Positions 25,481 through 37,000 of a stretch of DNA of 64,000 bases are shown in pieces (positions within the stretch are counted from its first letter, which is position 1; every line of letters begins with the position of its first letter). The stretch is from Brachypodium distachyon (lineage: Eukaryota > Streptophyta > Magnoliopsida > Poales > Poaceae): assembly GCF_000005505.3 (NCBI RefSeq), contig NC_016131.3, positions 28,201,001 to 28,265,000 on the forward strand. The letters are read 5' to 3'. Below the pieces are notes generated by a model. That model was not told the origin of the DNA. It made no database searches and saw nothing but the letters and a program-made list of their open reading frames with translations. A program made the translations under genes and the position numbers.

Positions 25481-26387
25481 AATTTTGCAGCTGTAAACAA
25501 AGTCAGTGGCTTCGAGCAGGAAATACTTTGCTAAATACGTGGCGTCTTTTATATATAAAAAAGTATTGCCTTTGCACACACAATCTAGCAGTAACATCAC
25601 TAACGGGAGCTGTAAAAAAACATGGGTTATATTACATGTCAACGTCGACAGGCGGCCGCAGCCCGCTTCAATTCGTTGCACGGCCGCGCATCAACCGTTC
25701 GTTACCGGCCGGTAAATGGCCGTTCCCGGTGCATCATATCATCATCCATTCACGCGTCGCCCTCGGTACCGCGGGCGGCTGGCTAGCTTCATCACGCCCC
25801 ACCGCCGCCGCTCGCGCTCTCCAGCCTGCGCCGCCGTCGCTCCGGCCCCGACAGCTCCACACGCACGCACGCACGGCCGGGGGCAGCTCTCCCGTTTCAG
25901 TGCACCGAAAAAAGGCACGCGCAAATCAAACAACCCACCGGTAGTACACTGGAGTACTACTGGTAGTCTAGTAGTCTACTACCGGACGACCTGGCATTCT
26001 TCAGTACCGTCCTCTGCTCCACCCACCGTCTTCTGACGGACGCCACCTCCTCAGCTCCGCGATCCAACAGCAACAGCGGCCATTACTTTACACTTATCTA
26101 TCCACCACTTTATTTAAATTCACCGCATCCTTGATCCTTCCGTCAAATTCGCAGCTTCCATCCAGCTCCTCTGCTTCTGCTGCGTCATGTACTGTCGGTC
26201 GCCGCCTCCCGCGCACATGGGTCGCGTGGAAGGTGGAGTCGTGCGGGAGTGAGTACTCGGGGATTTAGGACACGCCCAAGAACCACGCTACCCATACATG
26301 TCCTGCCGCCCAGGGCAGCTAGGTAGCTGACTAGCTGAGAGTGGGGCGAGGAGGCGAGCTGCTGATACTTCGAACGAGCCAGCGGAT
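25481..26387. other. Upstream region of the galactosyltransferase gene
   Basis: GC-rich promoter and leader sequence. Open frames on both strands here lack homology and are judged spurious. A T/A-rich TTTATTTAAAT at ~26107 could serve as a TATA-like element. Confidence 0.4.
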
Positions 26388-29013
26388 ATGAGGGGAGGAG
26401 GGGAAGGGGTCGTGGCCAGGAGATGGGTCCTCCTGCTCTGCGCCGGGAGCTTCTGCCTCGGCCTGCTCTTCACCACCGGGTATGTGTACAATTTGGCCCG
26501 TCTGGCTCCAGATTCTGAAATCTGTCGGGTCTTGGGCAAGATCTGTGGTCTTTACTTCTTGTACTTCTTCAATTTTGGGGGGAGGGGAATGCGATGTTTA
26601 GGTCAACGCATTGGAGTATTTGGGTTCAGTTTTCCCCCTTGTTCTTCGTTTCAAGTTGTAGAAATGTCAGTCAGCTTGCTACTTAATCGGGACCTTGCTC
26701 TTCTTCCCAGGATGTGGACGTTGCCGGAGGCATCTGAGGTTGTCAAACCAAATGAAAGGAGGTCAGGGAAAGAGACTGCCCTTACTGCCGGTGACTGTAA
26801 TTCTGCAAAGGTACTTCAATACATTTCCATCAAGCAATTCCTCATGAAACTCTCTCCTCCTTTTAAATAAAAATTACAGTAACCAACCATTACCAAGTTT
26901 ATAGGGGTAGTACTAGTACTACACTGATGCTGGTTCAGATTTCTTTCTTCTTTGTCATCAGGTTCGAGAAAAGCATGATTACAGAGATATGCTACAGCTA
27001 CAGGCCTTAGATAGTCATCATGCTGTACAGTATGTGATGCCACGCAGCCTTTTGTCCCTCTGACCTGTTCCAGTACAGCATCAAGGCGGTTTTTTCTAAC
27101 TAAAGTTCAAATGGCTCCTCCTGCAGGACTTTGGATAAGACAATAGCAAATCTAGAGACAGAGCTTTCAGCTGCAAGAACGCTGCAAGAATCATTTCTCA
27201 ACGGTTCTCCAGTTTCAGAAGAGTACAAGGCTTCCGAGTCTTCCGGAAGACGGAAATACCTTATGGTGATCGGGATCAATACGGCTTTTAGTAGTCGTAA
27301 GAGAAGGGATTCCATCCGCAACACCTGGATGCCACAAGGTTTTTCACGCGCAATTGTTCTAACAGTTCTTCATTTGTTCTGGAAGCATTCTTATGACATG
27401 GGGTATTAATAGTGAAGTAATAATGAAAAATAGGAGAGAAGAGAAAAAAACTGGAAGAAGAGAAGGGGATCATAATTCGTTTTGTTATTGGTCACAGGTG
27501 TGCAACATGCTTGTTTATCTTTTAACCTGTGCTCGTCTCACATTTGGGCCTTGTGATAACTGGTTGTTTGCAGTGCTATTGCAGGTGGAATTGTAGACAG
27601 AGCAATTGCAGCAGAAGAAAGGAAACATGGAGACTTCATGAGGCTTGTAAGATTCACTTTATCTCTTCTTTATTAAAAATTATTACGTGCACCCTTTTGC
27701 CTTCTGTTATGTGGGAGTGTGAATGTAATTGTTGCTTTTACTCATGATTTTTTGTTGTGCTTACTTTCAGTTATGTTCACCTTGTTCAGGATCATGTTGA
27801 GGGATACCTTGAATTATCTGGAAAAACCAAGACATACTTTGCAACAGCTGTTGCTTTATGGGATGCTGACTTCTATGTGAAGGTTGATGACGATGTGCAC
27901 GTAAATATAGGTAAACTCAAATTTGAACATATGCCTCTTAGTTTGGGGTAAAATGATTGAAAATGTGTGATTTCCATATTTAGTTCTATAGCCCTTATTT
28001 CATGATTTATTTTCTACTTTGATACTTAAATCATGTATCCCTAAGGTGTCGAGTAATTGGCTAATATGAATTTAAACTCCGATGCCATCTACTCTGTAGA
28101 TTCCATAGGAACTGACAAAAGTTCACCAACTCTAGACCTTCTTCAAAACTGCCTGTTCAGCAAAATTCCATTTCTAACATGGATCTTTTACATCTGCACT
28201 TCTGCAGCGACCCTTGGACAGATTTTATCCAAACATGTTTCGAGGCCCAGGGTTTATACTGGATGCATGAAGTCTGGTCCTGTCCTGTCTGAAAAGTAAG
28301 TAGTGTATTATATTTAGCTCCTTATTTCTTTGTCATGCTTTCCTAGTTATCAATATGCAATTGCAACTGTGCAGGGATGTTAGATATTACGAACCTGAGC
28401 ACTGGAAATTTGGGGATAAGTATTTCCGACATGCCACCGGCCAACTCTATGCTATTTCGAAAGATTTGGCAACCTACATCTCCATAAACAGGTGAGATGG
28501 GACCCCCAACAAGTTGTTGTTTCAAATGCTAGACCAAATTTACTCTTCATATTTTGGAGCAATACTAAAACCATTTTCGAATTCAATCATTGCCAGGCAT
28601 GTCTTGCACAAGTATATCAACGAGGATGTTTCTTTGGGGGCTTGGTTAATCGGCTTAGACGTTGAACATATTGATGACCGTCGACTTTGTTGCGGAACCC
28701 CTCCCGGTAAGCATCTTCTGTAACTCTTATCTGAGTGGGTTCAGATGGAGTGTCCAAATTGGTTAAGGATTTAGAAATTTGATAAAGAAACCACCGGTAA
28801 CCTAGGAGTTGCTCACTTAGCGCACAAAGTTGATTCAAATCATGTGTCTGTTAACTGGTCACAGATTGCGAATGGAAAGCTCAGGCAGGGAACACCTGTG
28901 CAGCGTCATTCGATTGGAAATGCAGTGGTATATGCAACTCTGTGGAGAACATCCAGGGAGTCCACAACAGGTGCGGAGAAAGCGAAAAGGCGCTCTGGAC
29001 ATCTTCTTTCTAA
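26388..29013 (+). CDS. Beta-1,3-galactosyltransferase, GT31 family (B3GALT-like)
   Basis: Eleven exons: 26388-26479, 26711-26810, 26962-27029, 27127-27338, 27434-27497, 27574-27646, 27790-27910, 28208-28295, 28375-28491, 28597-28706 and 28865-29013. All are GT-AG and in phase, giving 397 residues. A single signal anchor (residues ~12-30, [17 protein letters not shown]) marks a type II Golgi protein. Then comes a DUF4094 stem with a coiled segment (to ~105), then the galactosyltransferase domain: [29 protein letters not shown] (metal-binding DDD at 236-238), [12 protein letters not shown] and [19 protein letters not shown]. The Cys-rich tail ends in TSSF. Relatives add galactose in beta-1,3 linkage, for example to arabinogalactan proteins or N-glycans; the acceptor is not determinable. 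The start is the first ATG, giving the expected cytosolic tail. Close in length to Arabidopsis B3GALT7. Confidence 0.93.
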
Positions 29014-31066
29014 GCTGTAAATCTGGAGTAAGATCGGATGGAAGCTGCTCTCTCCTGTAGTATCTTAGGCTGAGTATGTTGTACATTGTGCATGAAATGT
29101 GTTGAGTTCATTCTTATCCTAGGCTTGTAGCTAGGTCTGTGACTGGGCATTGCCGGCAAAGCAGACCGTGGTTTTACTCGGAGTCTGCTGGTGCCGGTTG
29201 AGGGGGGTATACGGGCTGATTGATTCGTTTGCATGTTCACTTTGTAACGATCTCGTGAATTCTGTGCACAGTCAACAAAATACAAAAAGCTCTTTATTTT
29301 CGTTCTAGTGCATTTGATGGTTTGTTAAATGGGCTTCTCTTTGGATTGAAGGTCTTCTACAGAAAATTTTGTAGGATTCAATTCGTATCATTTCTTGAAT
29401 AGACGCCCCTGAAATTGCTGGCTCTGCCAACGCATGTTAGATCATACCTCGTGATTCACACCAGGATATTATTTTCCATAGCAGAATAAAAAGTGAAGCA
29501 GATGGGAGAAAAGTGTTGAGACCATCTTACGTCTTGACCATGCGATGCCATGGTTATGGTTGTGCACCTCCATTATACACGTTTTTATGGCTTTGGAACA
29601 AAAGTGACGTAGTTTTGATAAAAAAAATTGTATCTTCGTGTAGTATTCATGACATTGTCGCAACAGTTGATCTATATGTGGCACACCCGGTGGCAAGAGC
29701 CTAGATCCGCCACCGGACGATAGTGACTGGGTCGAGCGACGACGAGTGCACTAGGACGAGGAGGATATGGTTAAGTGTAGGAGATTGGCACGACGATTAT
29801 TTTGCCTCGAGTTGGGTACCATGAGTCGTATCATGTTTAATACTCCCTCCGATCCTAAATTTTTGTCAAAATATTACATGTATCTGGACGTTTTTTAAGA
29901 ATAGATACATCCATATTTGGACAAATTTGAGTCAATAATTTAGAATGATACTATACGATCTTCTTCTCTCTCTTCCTTAACTATACCTTCACGTTGTATT
30001 GTATTATGAGTGGCACAATTTAGATGCGGCCCACTGTTGCACTCGAAGCTAGAGCTCTTAGTGATCCCTCTGTTATCCCTTCCCGCTGGGTTTCTCGGTT
30101 TGTGTCACTTTGCTACTGGGTGTTGTGGCGGTTGTGGCCTCAGACGGCGCAGTTGCCTTGCAAGGGAAGTAGAGAAGCACGCAATGCGGGAGTGGCGTAG
30201 CTTGGGGCCCTAAGATTTTTCGATCATCTATATAACATAGATAAAAAAATTCAAAACGCTAAAATAAATAAATTTTGCATGAACATTTTCATTTTTACTA
30301 TTGGCCCACCTTGGAAATTTTAGGTGGTTACGCCACGAAGATGGTCCGTTCGTCGACGGCATGGCTTTTCCTCGGCTCACAAAGCCCTTTCAGGTGATGG
30401 TGCTTCCCTTGCGTCCAACGGCGGCAACGGTCGCAGGTTTCTCTAGGTACCCTGTTGGAATTTTCTTTTGCGAGGATCTTTTTCTGTAAATATTGCAGGA
30501 CAAGTGTCCTCTCAGATTATTTTCCTTTTTAAAAACGGAATTTAATAATGGACAAAAGCTTTGCCAATTAACAAAAAGGAAAGCCAATATTTACACGGTG
30601 CGACCTCTCACTCCCGGTCCAGCGCCCACGCCAACCTCGGCCGTCGGCTCCGCCTGCAAGCCCACGCGCCTCTCCCGCACCGCCGCCTGCCTTCGCCTCC
30701 TCCGCGGAGAGGAGAGCACGGCCAGCTAACCTACAGCGGCCTACCCCAACGTCCGGATCGAGCCCCGTCCTGCCCCGACAGCGCCCCCTGTCCGGATCGA
30801 GCAACTGGTCTCGGCGGCGGCGGGATTGTTCTGGGCGGCGACGGGAGGCAAGCTGCAGAAGAGGGAGACGCGGAAGGGAAGAGGTACGTTGGCCCCGATC
30901 TTGCGCGCAGGGATGGGGAAGCCCCGCAGGCGATTTGGGGCGCGGCTGAAAATGGGGGTTGCGATGGGGAACCTGTTGGAGCCTGTTTTTTGAGCATATT
31001 CCTCGGATAATGCTATAGGGAACCGTTTCGGGCATCTCTTGGAGTTGCTCTTAGTTGTAGTGTGTG
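29014..31066. other. Intergenic region plus 5'UTR of the coiled-coil gene
   Basis: Holds the galactosyltransferase 3'UTR and one Stowaway remnant (29841-29951). From about 30600 it is GC-rich sequence that is probably the leader exon of the next gene, with a likely donor at ~30894 and acceptor TTAGTTGTAG ending at ~31060, just before the ATG at 31067. Other frames here look spurious. Confidence 0.45.
29841..29951. mobile_element. Stowaway MITE remnant
   Basis: It begins TACTCCCTCCGATCC and carries the internal ATTACATGTATCTGGACG / AGATACATCCATATTTGGAC pair typical of grass Stowaway elements. The right terminus is decayed. Confidence 0.75.
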
Positions 31067-34000
31067 ATGTTGTCGGGCTGTGAACTTGTGAATTGTGATC
31101 GTCGTAGGCAAGTGTCTGGAGCTCGAAACATCTTCCAGAAACAGGTGTTATTACTTTCACCATTTCGGATGTTATTACTTTTTTTTTGTCTCGAAGTCAT
31201 TTTGTATGCCGAGACCTCGTAAAATCTTACACGTGCAAACTGAAAACTGAAGAACGAAAAGGCCTAAACTAACAACCCTAAAAACTGACAACAGAAGAAG
31301 GAGAAGGGAGTGTTAATTAATTTAACACCAGGCTACAGCCTTCTGTCTAAAACAGGTGTTTAAGAATAGAGGAGGCAGGAGGAAATTATGGAAGGTTTGC
31401 TGCCTTGCTTTACGGTTCATTAAATGTGAACCATTTTGGTTGGTTCGGTTGGTTTATTCCCGTTTAGAATTTAAATCGACATCTAATCTGATAATTCTTA
31501 AGGATCACCCAGTTAGGTTAGGTTAATGTGTTTGTCAACCCGTAATTGTGCAAATCATGTTTGTAGGTGTTCTTTTCGTGTCATGTGATTGACGAGTCTG
31601 CTGATGCCATCTTCGACAGGTGGACACGGGAGAATATGCGAGATCCATTTAATGCACCGGTCGATTTCATCGATGCGGATCATCGTGCTGGGAATGAGCT
31701 CACCAGGACTAATGTGACCTTGTCTGTCAGAGACTATGGCTTGCAAAATGGTGATGCTAAACCCTTCATTCCGAACTCCGACACACTAGTCAGGTCCTTC
31801 ATTCTTGTGGGAACATTAACTGTTATAGGTGCATCCTTAGACTGTTTTTTTGTTGTTGAGAAATGAGGCCAATATCGTGTGCTGGCAGGAATCAGCTCCA
31901 GGGTGCATCCCTCCACAATGACTTAATTGCAGAAGATCCTAATACTCGTTTGATGGATCCTGAAACCAAGGTAACTGCGTGGGATCTTGCTATTTGATTT
32001 TCCTTCTGTATGTGCTCCAATTTCTGAACCTGATGATGTTTTCTTGCAGGAGCTTTACTTTAGATCAAGGACGCAAGAGGAAGAGATCTTGCTGCTTCGC
32101 AAGCAAATTGCTGACGCATCTCTCAAGGTATGATGTTAATAGTTATCAAACAGTCTAGCATATTTGCAAGTGCAGGTGCCTTACTCCTTTCTTTTCTTTT
32201 ACCACCTCTGCTTGACCCATAACTGTAGTTATTCTTCATGTTGGTAGGAGCTGCAGTTGCTGAGTGAAAAACATATACTGGAGAGAAAGCTTTCAGACTT
32301 GAGGATGGTCTGTACGAATAATACAATATAGATTTGCTGCATGAGCAATTTATAAAGTTTTGTACTAATATTTTTGTTTTAATGTGGCAGGCTGTTGATG
32401 AGAGGCAGGAAGACGCTATATCTGGTGCTTTGAAGCAACTGAGCGAGAAGAAAAACCACCTTGAAGAAAATATGAGATTGGGAAATGATTTAAAAGTATG
32501 GTGCTATTGTACATTTCAAGAATGTATGCTCAAGTCTCTTTATGATATATTCATTTTTTCTTGCCAATCTGCAAAACTTAGAAGAAATATTAGTACAGTG
32601 TGGCAGTGGTGGTGGGTCAGGTGACCATTTCTTGAAAGAGTTGGATGTTTGCAGGTTTTTAGTCGACAGGTCAATACTGTATCTTATAAACATATAAAAA
32701 ATTCTAGCAAAAGTATATAAACATGTGTTGCAGATCCTTTACTTTTGGTGTTGCATCTATTTTTAGTTGCATCCGACTCCAAATTTGTCTGATTTAGATA
32801 AATGCCAGAACCTAGGTACTCCTCCGTCCCATATTAAGTGGCGAAATATTACATGTATCTAGACGTTTTTTGTGTATAGATACATCCATATTTGAACAAA
32901 TTTGAGTCACTTAATATGGGACGGAGGGAGTATATGCAAAGTGAGTCCTCATTCCCAAGCCTACATCCCAGGGAGATATTGGCTGGCAGTTATTCTGTAC
33001 CACTAAGTTTACGGTGACATATGCAGCGGGTGATCCTAGTTTTCTGCATCTAGCAACTTTTCTTCATTGTTATAAACCATTTAATATAAACTAGATTACA
33101 TAGTACATACTTTGCTATTATCTCTTTGAGAATTCAAAAAACTTATGGTTGAATTCTTGTAGGCTGAGGAAGAAGAGCTTTACTTGTTCACTTCTTCATT
33201 GCTTGGTATGTTAGCAGAATACAATGTTCGCCCACCTCAAATATATGCTTCGACCATTACAACTGTTACAAAGGTAACTCCTATTATGGTCAATTTCTGT
33301 TGAATCGTCCTTGTTAGGGAGCACATTTTTCTGCCCATGCATTAGATGGTGTATAAGGTAGCAGTGATTTATCTGTATGAGGTAGCAGTGTATTAGCTTT
33401 GCTTTGCTGATAAGAATGTACGATGTTTGCTGGATGTGGAAGGAAAGATAATTTACTGATGTAACTACAAGATTAATCTTGGTACAATTTATTCACTCCT
33501 TATCAAAAGCTAGATATTGGATCCCCCCACATTTTCTGATAGATATCTTCACATCATTCTGCAAACGTTATCTTAAGATTCATCCTTCTTTTGAGTAGAA
33601 TGTACTGCTGACTTGAGTTACAACAGGGCAGTTAGCGTCTGTGTGTTGTTCACAAATAATATTTTTGTTACAATGTTGACTTGTTGTTAAGGAACTCTAT
33701 GGTTCAATTATCGTACCTGTTAATCAGTAAGTCAAACAGGTTCTGCATCTGGAATTATGTGGTTTTAATTGCTGTCGCACTAGCTCCATGGGACTGAAGC
33801 TCTTTTGCTACTTCATAGTTAAGATATAAGTTATTCTGCCACATTTAGTTCAGGTGGTGGTTTGCTCAGTTCCTGTGCTTGACGCAGTGCGCTTAATCCA
33901 TTATTTACAATCTAGCTTTTTACCAGTGTTTTAATGTTGCCATCATACTTTATGCTCAACAAGTCAATGGCTAACATTTAGATGTCATACAACTCTTTTG

Positions 34001-37000
34001 GTCACATTTTTTCAGCGCTTGTACCAACAGATGCAATGGAAGATTAGATCTTTAAATGTAAGTGATCTCAGCTATGCATCTTCAAGCTGGTGAAGTATTT
34101 TGACTATTTGAAGGCCTTTTTTCCGTGTCCTTCGCTGGGGGCATCCTTACACCAAGGCTGCTAGTTCACAAGTTTAGGATTTACGTCAAACTGGTGCATT
34201 TAATCAAGTTGGGACAGAAGGGTAGAATTCAGTTAATACCACTTTCATTTGAACAAATGCATATTGATATTGATTTGTGGAATAGCTTGTATATGGCTCT
34301 GCATGACTATGTGTAGTACTTGCCCATTACAACACCCTTTTTGCCTAATATGTTTATTGAATCCTGTTACTAGAGATGTTCATATCTACTAATTTATTTG
34401 ATTTTTAAGACACTCAGTTGATTTATTATACTGATCCAGGACAGTTTAGGCAATATAGCTCAACCTGGAAACATATATAATCCCAATCATCAAGAAGCAA
34501 CTCCGTCGAGAAACGGTCCTTCATCACCCTACAATGTGGTATGAGAACATGGTCCTGCAATTAGCTTGTCTAACATTGTCACTCCATGCATGTCTGTTTC
34601 TTATTTACAGGAGCCAAATAGGAGCACTTTCCCTCAGTATGCTCAAGATCCAAATGATCGACATGCTGAATACCAAGGATCCACTTATAACCAGTATGCT
34701 CAATTTTGATTTTGAAAATCTTTTACTTATGACAGTTATTAGCCATCGAATCAAATGTGTCATCGAAATGGAAAGATATTGACCTCTGTTTCTTGCCTGG
34801 CTCATCTTCCAGGGATATAGTAGCTACTGCCCCCTCTAATTATTTTGAAGAAAATGCTGGTCCTCGAGAAGCAAGAATAGATGAGGACTCACAGTTCTAT
34901 AGGAATGATAATCAAGAGTACTCGGCTGATGGTAAATAAAGAGCTAAATTGTGCAACTAGAAAAGAGTCCAGATCATATCTATTAATATCATACTTCTAA
35001 CCTAGGTGATCCATTGCCTGGTATTGAGGGATTTCAAATTGTTGGCGATCCTAGACCAGGATCTACTTTAAGGGCATGTGGTTTCCCTACGAATGGTACT
35101 ACACTTTGTAATTTCCAGGTATGTTGTGTTCTGACTGGATTGTGATTCTTTTATCTTTGCTGTGAATTTCCAAATTCTGCAATAAAACCTTTTCACATGG
35201 AGATATTGTTGCAGTGGGTTCGCTGTCTTGAAAATGGCACCAGGCAATCTATTGAAGGTAAAGAAGGGAATCTGTGCTGTTCCCACGTGCGAATAATGTT
35301 CAGAGAAAAAATAATTTTACTGACTAGTTCTATATGTTTTGCTACTCAGGTGCTACGATGTATGATTTTGTGGTTACTGCAGATGATGTTGGCACTCTTC
35401 TTGCTGTAGACTGCACTCCTATGGATGATAATGGCCGCCAGGTTGTTAATAATTATAATTTAGGGACAATTCTCTGTCACAGATTGCAAGCCCATGTAGT
35501 CAACCTACGTAAAGTTTTGTGTAGTGCTCAAGTCTCGAGGTTACCAAACAGAAGTTGCCAGAACACATCATGATATTCTTTCTCCCTGCAACAATTGAGA
35601 CCCATTTGCACTATTCTGTAGGAAATTGCGAAAGCTCATGGAACTAGGATTTTGTGCAGCATATTTTTTTAAAAAAAAAACTGAAGCTATGGGAAACTGT
35701 TTGCCAAACCTGATTTTCTTGCAACTCAGATAAAATGCCTGGGTAAATTGTGATTTACTCTAAAATGTGATCAAGCTAACTATGGAGGGTTATTTCTCCT
35801 CCTTAGTACTCATTGAAACACTCTCCTTGCAATTTGAAATATTCACATTATATACCACTATCTTGATTTAAACATGCCCATTTGTCGAAATTTTGCCACC
35901 CTAAGTTTTGAAGCATTTGGTGGCTTCTCTTGTTATTGGTATTTGCTTGCTTACATCTGTTCATCCCTTCAACTGCGTGTTAACTCTGTCCCTTCCATTG
36001 TTACAAGCTATATTGGGTATTTTAACATTCTTAGTGTTCTGGCTGTCTGATCTTGTTCTGTTGTTAACTTGTATTGTTTCATCAGTTGTTGCATCAGTGT
36101 GTGAACCATAGTCTGCAGAACAGCTTGTAGAGTACAACCCTATCCTTTAAAATGCTATTTCTTGATTTGATATAGGCATCAGTCTACAACCTTCTGACTA
36201 ATTTACAAAAGTATGTTTAGCGTTGTTTTTCTTGGTTCTTTTATTTTCATTTAAATGACAGTTTGCACAAGAAGTGCACATGCGAATTTTCGTTTATTGT
36301 TCCTTTTGAGCCTGCAGGCAGTCATCTTCATTATCCATGTGATGGAAATGTACTTGCAATTTTGTTCCAAATGCATGGGTCTGAAATGGAATTATGTGCA
36401 CCACACATACATGAATTTGTTATGCTGATAGTTTTGAATTAGTTTACCCACAGTGCTCTTCTTTGAGATTTTGAGTTTGATGGGTTGGTCCTCATTATCG
36501 TAGGGTGATTTGGTGAGGGAGTATGCTAATGGTGGGAACAAGATAGCCTGTGGTAAGTTTATGATGCAATAGTTGCCTCTTTCTGGATCCCTGATAACTT
36601 GGATTTTAAAATTGCACATGTATTATATTATTGATGTATTCTCACTCTCAGTTTTGAATTCTACAAGTCTATGCATTACTACTTACTAGTCCAATGTATC
36701 ATGTTCATGATCCTGTTGTTTAAGTGGAAGGTTCATATACATAAACACTCATCTTTTACATTTTCTTATGTTTGGTAAATTAACTTCTTGATAATTAAAT
36801 TGAAGTAAATTAGCGATAGACAGCATTTTAGCCTTTTTTGCTGTTGGATATTTACCTTTGTACATATCTTTTCCCAAGGTAGGCTGTCAAATACGGATAC
36901 TAACTGTACAGTTCTTTGATAAATTAGTATCGGCGTTTCTTTTGTTCGTTAAAAATTACTCATACTAATTTATCAAAAACTCTATAATTTAGAATATTCT